From: JBAPRR01 sp049281195 | Lineage (GTDB): Bacteria; Actinomycetota; Acidimicrobiia; Acidimicrobiales; CAVXTF01 | DNA length: 17,715 nt | Reading direction: 5' to 3' | NCBI GenBank assembly: GCA_049281195.1 | Contig: JBAPRR010000135.1 | Coordinates: 1-17,715, forward strand | Part shown: piece by piece, positions 13,176 through 17,715 of the stretch | Position numbering within the stretch: the stretch's first letter is position 1 | Layout: each line of letters starts with the position of its first letter | Notes under the pieces: model-generated | Database searches by the model: none | What the model saw: the letters and a program-made list of their open reading frames with translations, nothing else | What the model was told of the DNA's origin: nothing | Translations under genes and position numbers: made by a program

Positions 13176-14365
13176 GCCCGGGCGCCCGTCGCGAGATCAT
13201 CGGCGACCATTCCCCGGCACAGGACGGATCCGTCGTAGACGTACCTGCAGAAGACGTTTCTACAGAAGTCGCAATTAACCGGGACGAAGGCGAAGAAGCA
13301 ACCGTCGCCCGGACAGTCGATCCTCTCGCCGACCCGTCCGAGGTTGCCGACGAGGCGCGTCTCAGGCCGCGCAAGCTCGACGAGTTCATCGGCCAGTCCG
13401 AGCTCACCGAACATCTGAACATCGTCATCGGTGCCGCCCGTAAACGGGCCCAGGCCGTCGACCACCTCCTGTTCGTCGGGCCACCCGGACTCGGTAAGAC
13501 CTCACTGGCGCGAATCGTGGCGGCCGAGATGGGCGTGGGCCTCAGGATCACTTCCGGTCCTGCACTGATGCGCGCCGGGGACCTCGCCGCTCTTCTCACC
13601 GATCTGCAGTCCGGAGACGTCCTGTTCATCGACGAGATCCACCGCCTCCCGCGGGCGGTCGAAGAGGTTCTGTATCCGGCCATGGAGGACTTCCAGCTGG
13701 ACATTTTGGTGGGGAAGGGACCGACAGCCCGTTCCATCCGCCTCGACCTTCCCCGGTTCACCCTGGTCGGGGCCACCACTCGGACCGGCCTGCTCACGAG
13801 CCCGCTCCGCGACCGGTTCGGCTTCGTGGCCCGGTTGGACCTCTACAACCACGATGAGCTCGAAGCGATCGTGGAGCGCTCTGCGGGGATCCTCAGTGTC
13901 CCCATGGACGGGGGTGCGGGCCGGAAGATCGCGGAACGGTCGAGGGGGACACCCCGCATCGCCAACCGCCTGTTGCGCCTGGTCAGGGACTATGTCGAGA
14001 TGCGGGCCGACGGCCATGTAACGGAGCCGTTGGCCTCCAAAGGACTCGACGTGTTCGGAGTGGACGACCTGGGGCTCGACAAGGTGGACCGGCTCATCCT
14101 GGACACACTGTGCCGCCGGTTCGGAGGAAGAGCCGTCGGGCTCACCACCCTTGCTCAGTGCGTGGGGGAGGAGACTGACACGATCGAGGACGCCTACGAG
14201 CCGTTTCTCCTGCAACAGGGCCTGGTGGCGCGGACTCCCCGCGGGAGGGTCGCCACGCCGCGTGCTTTTGCCCACCTGGGAATGGGATCGGGTCCCTCCG
14301 ACGGAGCCAACGCCTGGGGACAGGAACTGCTCGGATTCGCAGATGTGGCCGGCCGGTCGGGCTGA
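13172..14365 (+). CDS. ruvB: Holliday junction branch migration ATPase RuvB
   Basis: A 397-residue AAA+ motor that drives branch migration as hexameric rings on either side of RuvA. Walker A is GPPGLGKT (103-110), Walker B is FIDEIH (152-157), sensor 1 is GATTRTG (200-206) and the arginine-finger region is PLRDRFG (211-217). SRGTPRIANRLLR is the sensor 2 helix, followed by the winged-helix domain. The family is usually 335-350 residues; the excess is an acidic N-terminal extension of about 45 residues ahead of the RLRPRKLDEFIGQ core, plus a slightly longer C terminus. The GTG overlaps the ruvA stop as GTGA, with GAGGGG at 13158-13163 eight bases upstream, so the extension is probably translated. 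Confidence 0.97.
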   Translation: MSPGARREIIGDHSPAQDGSVVDVPAEDVSTEVAINRDEGEEATVARTVDPLADPSEVADEARLRPRKLDEFIGQSELTEHLNIVIGAARKRAQAVDHLLFVGPPGLGKTSLARIVAAEMGVGLRITSGPALMRAGDLAALLTDLQSGDVLFIDEIHRLPRAVEEVLYPAMEDFQLDILVGKGPTARSIRLDLPRFTLVGATTRTGLLTSPLRDRFGFVARLDLYNHDELEAIVERSAGILSVPMDGGAGRKIAERSRGTPRIANRLLRLVRDYVEMRADGHVTEPLASKGLDVFGVDDLGLDKVDRLILDTLCRRFGGRAVGLTTLAQCVGEETDTIEDAYEPFLLQQGLVARTPRGRVATPRAFAHLGMGSGPSDGANAWGQELLGFADVAGRSG

Positions 14366-14426
14366 CATCCCTGTATCTCGCAATTCGGGGTTCGCTCTTT
14401 CGAGTGACTAACTGCCAGGGAGGGCC

Positions 14427-14445
14427 AGTCCTGCTGGACTAAGGT
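14427..14445 (+). promoter_or_regulatory. Candidate promoter region of yajC-secDF
   Basis: The 132 bp between ruvB and yajC contain a TAAGGT box at 14440-14445 and, abutting it, a small inverted repeat AGTCC-TGCT-GGACT (14427-14440). A start near 14452 would give a leader of about 46 bases. No -35 and no ribosome binding site before yajC are visible. Weak prediction; readthrough from ruvCAB is equally possible because there is no clear terminator. Confidence 0.3.
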
Positions 14446-14497
14446 TCCACGCTGGTCTCATGCGCGGAAACTCCCTGCAGAGCCAAACCAAAACCAA

Positions 14498-15103
14498 ATG
14501 CCGACTGCCACTCACATGCTCCTCGCCGTCTTCATAAGTGCCGCGTCGAGCTCAAAGACGACCACCAACTCATCGAGCAGCATCATTTTCCTGCTCGTGA
14601 TCGCGGTGCTGTTCTTCGTCATGTACCGCTTCTTCATGAAGCCCAAGCAGAGGGCGGCCCAACAGCAGCGCGACGTCCTCACCACCCTCGAGCCCGGTGA
14701 CGAGGTCCTGACCGGAGCGGGCATCTTCGGGACGGTCCAGCACATCCAGGGTGACCGGGTGACGCTGTGGACCGGAACTGGGAGCACCATCACCGTGTTG
14801 CGGCGGACCATCGCCCGTAAGTTGGACGAGGAGGAGTACGAGGAAGCGGCCGCAGACGACGGGTCGTCGGACCACGACCATGCCGCGCTCGGCGAGTCGC
14901 ACGACGATCTCGACGATTTGGAAGAGCGCCAGAACTCCGAATCCCACAGCGACTCCCACGCCGAGTCGACCAACGGGTCCGGAGATGTCACCGCAACGGG
15001 GGGAGCGATGAAGGAAACGGAAGGATCGCCGGCGGCGGACTTCACCTGGCCGTCTGGGACGAGCGGTTCCGACGTGAAGAAGTCGGAGGACGACGACAGA
15101 TGA
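14498..15103 (+). CDS. yajC: Sec translocon accessory protein YajC with long acidic tail
   Basis: A 201-residue single-span membrane protein that associates with SecDF and the SecYEG channel. Residues 29-46 form the transmembrane helix. RFFMKPKQRAAQQQRD, then LEPGDEVLTGAGIFGTVQ (64-81), is the hallmark of the family, followed by the short beta-domain. Typical YajC proteins have around 100 residues; here residues 108-201 add a tail rich in Asp, Glu, Ser and His with no recognised domain. The start at 14498 is uncertain: there is no ribosome binding site, and an in-frame ATG at 14516 is possible. The stop overlaps secD as ATGA. Confidence 0.92.
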   Translation: MPTATHMLLAVFISAASSSKTTTNSSSSIIFLLVIAVLFFVMYRFFMKPKQRAAQQQRDVLTTLEPGDEVLTGAGIFGTVQHIQGDRVTLWTGTGSTITVLRRTIARKLDEEEYEEAAADDGSSDHDHAALGESHDDLDDLEERQNSESHSDSHAESTNGSGDVTATGGAMKETEGSPAADFTWPSGTSGSDVKKSEDDDR

Positions 15104-16599
15104 AGACGTCGCTCAAGGCGACGCTTCTTGTCACCATCGCCATAACCGTCATCGCACTGGCCGCGGTGTTGTCGGCGGGATGGACACCGAAGCTGGGCCT
15201 CGACCTCGCCGGAGGATTCCAGGCCACTCTCAAGCCGGACCACAAGATCACGAGCGGCGAGCTCACCACCGTCAACAACATCATCCAGCAGCGGATCGAC
15301 GGCCTGGGCATCTCGGGAGCCACCAGCAACAGTCAGGGCGGCAACGTGGTCGTTCAGGTCCCCGGTCTCTCTAATCGTCAGCAGTTGCTCAGCATCATCG
15401 AACAAACCGCCGAAATGCAGTTCAGGCCGGTGCTGTGTCTGGCCCCTCCTGTAACCAGTTCGAAGACCAAGTCGCCAGGGCCCCTACCGACCGCGTGTCC
15501 CACCGCCAATCAGCAGACCGCAGCCAACCTGAACGTCAGCACCTCTACAGGTGAGGCGCAGGCAAGTCCCCCCGCATGGACCGAGCTCGCCAAGTACCAG
15601 ACCACCTCTGCTGCGAACGACGACGCCACCAAGACCGTCCTTCTCAGCACGGCAGCCAATTCCGGTTACAACGGTGAGCGCATGCTGCTCGGGCCGGCGC
15701 AGGTCGTCGGTAAGCAGATCGCTTCTGCGTCAGCGGTGTTCAACTCGCCCGACTGGGTGGTCGACCTCAACTTCAACGGTTCAGGATCGACGGCCTGGGA
15801 CAACCTGGCCCGGGCGCAATTCCACGCGTTGATCGCGATCGACCTCGACGGCCAGGTGATCTCGGCTCCTCTGACCCAGCCCAGCCAGGCCGGGTTCACC
15901 AGCTTCGCCGGGAAGGTTCAGATCTCGGGCAACTTCACCGAGGCCAGTGCAAAAAGCCTCTCCCTGGACCTGCAATACGGTGCTCTGCCCGTCGGACTGA
16001 GCCTTCTCTACAACCAGGTCGTCTCGCCGACGTTGGGCCGCTCTTCTCTCAATGCCGGACTCGCCGCGGGAATCGGTGGGCTGCTCCTGGTCCTCATCTA
16101 CACGATCTTCTATTACCGCGCTCTCGGGATCGTGGTCGTGACCGGACTGGCCGTAACCGCGGCGCTCTTATGGGCCATCGTCTCCGCGTTCAGCCATTCG
16201 TCAGACCTGACCCTCGATCTGTCCGGTATTGCCGGGCTAATTGTCTCCGTCGGTATAACCGTGGACTCCTATATCGTTTATTTCGAACGATTAAAAGATG
16301 AAGCGCGAGCCGGTAGATCTGTGAGAAGCACGGTCGACCGTGCCTTCCAAGGTGCGTTTCGGACCGTGCTTGCCGCAGACAGTGTTTCGTTCCTGGCGGC
16401 ATTGATCCTCTACATCTTCTCGGTCTCGACCGTGAGAGGTTTCGCCTTCTTCCTCGGGTTGGCCACGCTGCTCGACGTCTTCACGACCTTCTTCTTCACC
16501 CGGCCGCTCGTCATCTGGCTCGGTCGAAGCAAAAAGGTCACCGACGCCCGCATCATCGGCATCGCCCGCGGTCTGGCAGTACCGACGGAGCCGGCATGA
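15100..16599 (+). CDS. secD: Protein translocase subunit SecD
   Basis: A 499-residue RND-like membrane protein that with SecF uses the proton gradient to pull exported proteins across the membrane. An N-terminal helix (about 8-26) is followed by KLGLDLAGGFQ, the conserved D1 region, then the large outside-facing P1 domain, which carries a Ser/Thr/Pro/Ala-rich insertion (about 115-155). LDLQYGALPVGL precedes five C-terminal membrane helices. The functional Asp sits in SVGITVDSYIVYFERLKDE, corresponding to the GMAVDANVLIFERI motif of E. coli SecD. The ATG overlaps the yajC stop, with GGAGG at 15085-15089 ten bases upstream inside yajC. It overlaps secF as ATGA. Confidence 0.97.
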   Translation: MKTSLKATLLVTIAITVIALAAVLSAGWTPKLGLDLAGGFQATLKPDHKITSGELTTVNNIIQQRIDGLGISGATSNSQGGNVVVQVPGLSNRQQLLSIIEQTAEMQFRPVLCLAPPVTSSKTKSPGPLPTACPTANQQTAANLNVSTSTGEAQASPPAWTELAKYQTTSAANDDATKTVLLSTAANSGYNGERMLLGPAQVVGKQIASASAVFNSPDWVVDLNFNGSGSTAWDNLARAQFHALIAIDLDGQVISAPLTQPSQAGFTSFAGKVQISGNFTEASAKSLSLDLQYGALPVGLSLLYNQVVSPTLGRSSLNAGLAAGIGGLLLVLIYTIFYYRALGIVVVTGLAVTAALLWAIVSAFSHSSDLTLDLSGIAGLIVSVGITVDSYIVYFERLKDEARAGRSVRSTVDRAFQGAFRTVLAADSVSFLAALILYIFSVSTVRGFAFFLGLATLLDVFTTFFFTRPLVIWLGRSKKVTDARIIGIARGLAVPTEPA

Positions 16600-17715
16600 C
16601 CACCACGACGTTTCAGACGCCAGATACGACGCAACCCTCCAAGCGGCCCAACGCCTTCATTCGCCTGTATCGAGGGGAGACCTCCTTCGACTTCGTGGGG
16701 CGACGCCGGTGGTGGTACCTGCTCTCCGCGGTGATCATCATCGCCGGACTTGTTTCTCTGGGCACCCGCGGTTTCAACCTGGGGATCGACTTCAAGGGTG
16801 GGACCTCGTGGGAGATTCAGGCCTCGGGTATATCGGTGAGCGAGGCCACCAAGGCGGTTCAGGCGGCCGGGGTGCCACAACCCATCGTGGAGTCGCTCGG
16901 AACGGGCAAGAACACCTTCATCGAGGTACAGGCCGACCTGTCGAAGCTCACCACGGCTCAACAGTCGAAGATCGAAGCGCAGGTGAGTAGCGCGCTCGGC
17001 ACACTGGCCCACGAATCTTCCAACAAGGTGTCGATTACCACTGTCGGACCCACCTGGGGCTCGCAGATCACCAAGAAGGCGATCGAGGCGGTGATCATCT
17101 TCTTCATCGCGGTGGTGATCTATATCTCGTTCCGTTTCGAGTGGAAGATGGCTCTCGCCGCGATCATCGCGGTGCTCCATGACCTCCTCGTCACGGCAGG
17201 GGTCTATTCGTTATTCGGCTTCCAGGTAACTCCGGACACCGTCATCGCCATTCTGACCATCCTCGGGTACTCGTTGTATGACACCGTCGTCGTGTTCGAC
17301 CGCGTGCGAGACAGCACGCGCGGTCTCGGCGCGTCCGGCCGCATGACCTATCAAGATGTTGTGAACCTGTCTATGAACCAGGTGCTGGCCCGCTCGATCA
17401 ACACGTCTCTCGTGGCCATCCTGCCGGTGCTGTCCATCCTGGTCATCGGCGCTCAGATCCTCGGTGCGTCGACCCTGCAGTACTTCGGCCTGGCGCTTGT
17501 CATCGGGCTCATCTCAGGTGCGTACTCGTCGATCTTCATTGCCTCACCGATCCTGTCCCAGCTCAAAGAACGCGAGCCGCGCTACATCAACATCCGCCAG
17601 AAGCTCGCCAACCGCGACACCCGTGCGGTGCTTCTGACCCCGGCCGCCGCGGCCGCGATGATGGGGGCCAGCGACACATCGGGTCGTAGGACGGTGCGCC
17701 CTGCCGCCAAAAAGC
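16596..17715 (+). CDS. secF: Protein translocase subunit SecF, 3'-truncated by the window edge
   Basis: The frame is open from the ATG at 16596 to the last base, giving 373 complete codons. RRRWWYLLSAVIIIAGL is the first membrane helix, followed by FNLGIDFKGGTSWEI, the SecF version of the periplasmic entry motif. The C-terminal helices contain TILGYSLYDTVVVFDRVRDS with the conserved Asp, and RSINTSLVAILPVLSIL. After the last helix a polar tail with LKEREPRY begins, as in actinobacterial SecF. GGAG at 16587-16590 lies five bases before the ATG, which overlaps the secD stop as ATGA. Nearly all of the conserved part is present; only the cytoplasmic tail is cut. Confidence 0.96.
   Translation, partial: MTTTTFQTPDTTQPSKRPNAFIRLYRGETSFDFVGRRRWWYLLSAVIIIAGLVSLGTRGFNLGIDFKGGTSWEIQASGISVSEATKAVQAAGVPQPIVESLGTGKNTFIEVQADLSKLTTAQQSKIEAQVSSALGTLAHESSNKVSITTVGPTWGSQITKKAIEAVIIFFIAVVIYISFRFEWKMALAAIIAVLHDLLVTAGVYSLFGFQVTPDTVIAILTILGYSLYDTVVVFDRVRDSTRGLGASGRMTYQDVVNLSMNQVLARSINTSLVAILPVLSILVIGAQILGASTLQYFGLALVIGLISGAYSSIFIASPILSQLKEREPRYINIRQKLANRDTRAVLLTPAAAAAMMGASDTSGRRTVRPAAKK

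Noticed and set aside
13048..13797. A 249-codon minus-strand frame opposite ruvA/ruvB
   Set aside because: Arg/Ser/Pro-rich shadow translation, antisense to Walker A and B of RuvB, with no motif.
14460..14537. A 25-codon upstream frame (ATG at 14460) overlapping the start of yajC
   Set aside because: It could be a leader peptide, but it has no ribosome binding site and is not at leaderless spacing from the TAAGGT box, so there is no positive support.
16225..16320. Slightly AT-richer patch inside secD suggesting transfer or a hidden promoter
   Set aside because: It encodes the conserved SVGITVDSYIVYFERLKDE helix without interruption; hydrophobic helices and chance codon choice explain it.
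16168..17213. TTA codons in secD (16168, 16291) and secF (17211) as a sign of bldA-type regulation
   Set aside because: TTA also occurs in pgsA (5135) and pimA, so it is not rare enough here to be a regulatory marker.
1..17715. Search for defence, CRISPR, mobile element or biosynthetic cluster signatures
   Set aside because: No repeats with regular spacing, transposase, integrase, toxin-antitoxin pair or modular synthase is visible; all large frames are recognisable conserved genes.

Overview
This window reads as an ordinary, gene-dense stretch of an actinobacterial chromosome (Actinomycetota). It is GC-rich, codes almost without gaps, and uses GTG and TTG starts often. The gene order thrS, HIT protein, PIP synthase, acyltransferase, PimA, then pdxS-pdxT-yebC, ruvCAB and yajC-secD-secF is the one known from Mycobacterium tuberculosis (thrS to pimA around Rv2614c-Rv2610c, then snzP/snoP, ruvCAB and yajC-secDF), with the intervening mycobacterial genes missing. 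The phosphatidylinositol mannoside module also points to Actinomycetota. A deeper placement, for example in Acidimicrobiia, would be a guess.

Layout. 1-2051 (+): the 3' part of threonyl-tRNA synthetase, overlapped by a HIT-family nucleotide phosphorylase/hydrolase. 2060-4371 (-): an EF-G-like GTPase (EF-G2 type) followed by a small Smr-domain protein, convergent with the HIT gene. 4372-4594: a 223 bp divergent promoter region with two perfect palindromes. 4595-7564 (+): PIP synthase, an LpxL/PatA-like acyltransferase and PimA, which are consecutive steps of phosphatidylinositol mannoside synthesis. 7620-8639 (+): a membrane M48 zinc protease. 8712-12009 (+): pdxS, pdxT (the two subunits of PLP synthase), yebC and a methyltransferase with a zinc ribbon. 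12049-14365 (+): ruvC, ruvA, ruvB (Holliday junction processing). 14498-17715 (+): yajC, secD and secF (protein export accessory complex); secF runs off the window.

How it is organised. Eight of eleven same-strand junctions inside the putative operons are exact 4-base NTGA stop/start overlaps, which implies translational coupling on polycistronic messages. Three operon heads (M48 protease, pdxS, ruvC) carry a TANNNT box 6-7 bases before the start codon and have no ribosome binding site, the geometry of leaderless transcripts in actinobacteria. No noncoding stretch is longer than 300 bases. I see no tRNA, rRNA, CRISPR array, insertion sequence or prophage.

I do not see an obviously new multi-gene system. 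The most interesting lead is the EF-G2-like GTPase coupled by a TTGA overlap to a stand-alone Smr protein, a possible ribosome-rescue pair. Next are the leaderless promoters, the inverted repeats in the divergent region and upstream of pdxS, and a possible one-base indel at the 5' end of pdxT.
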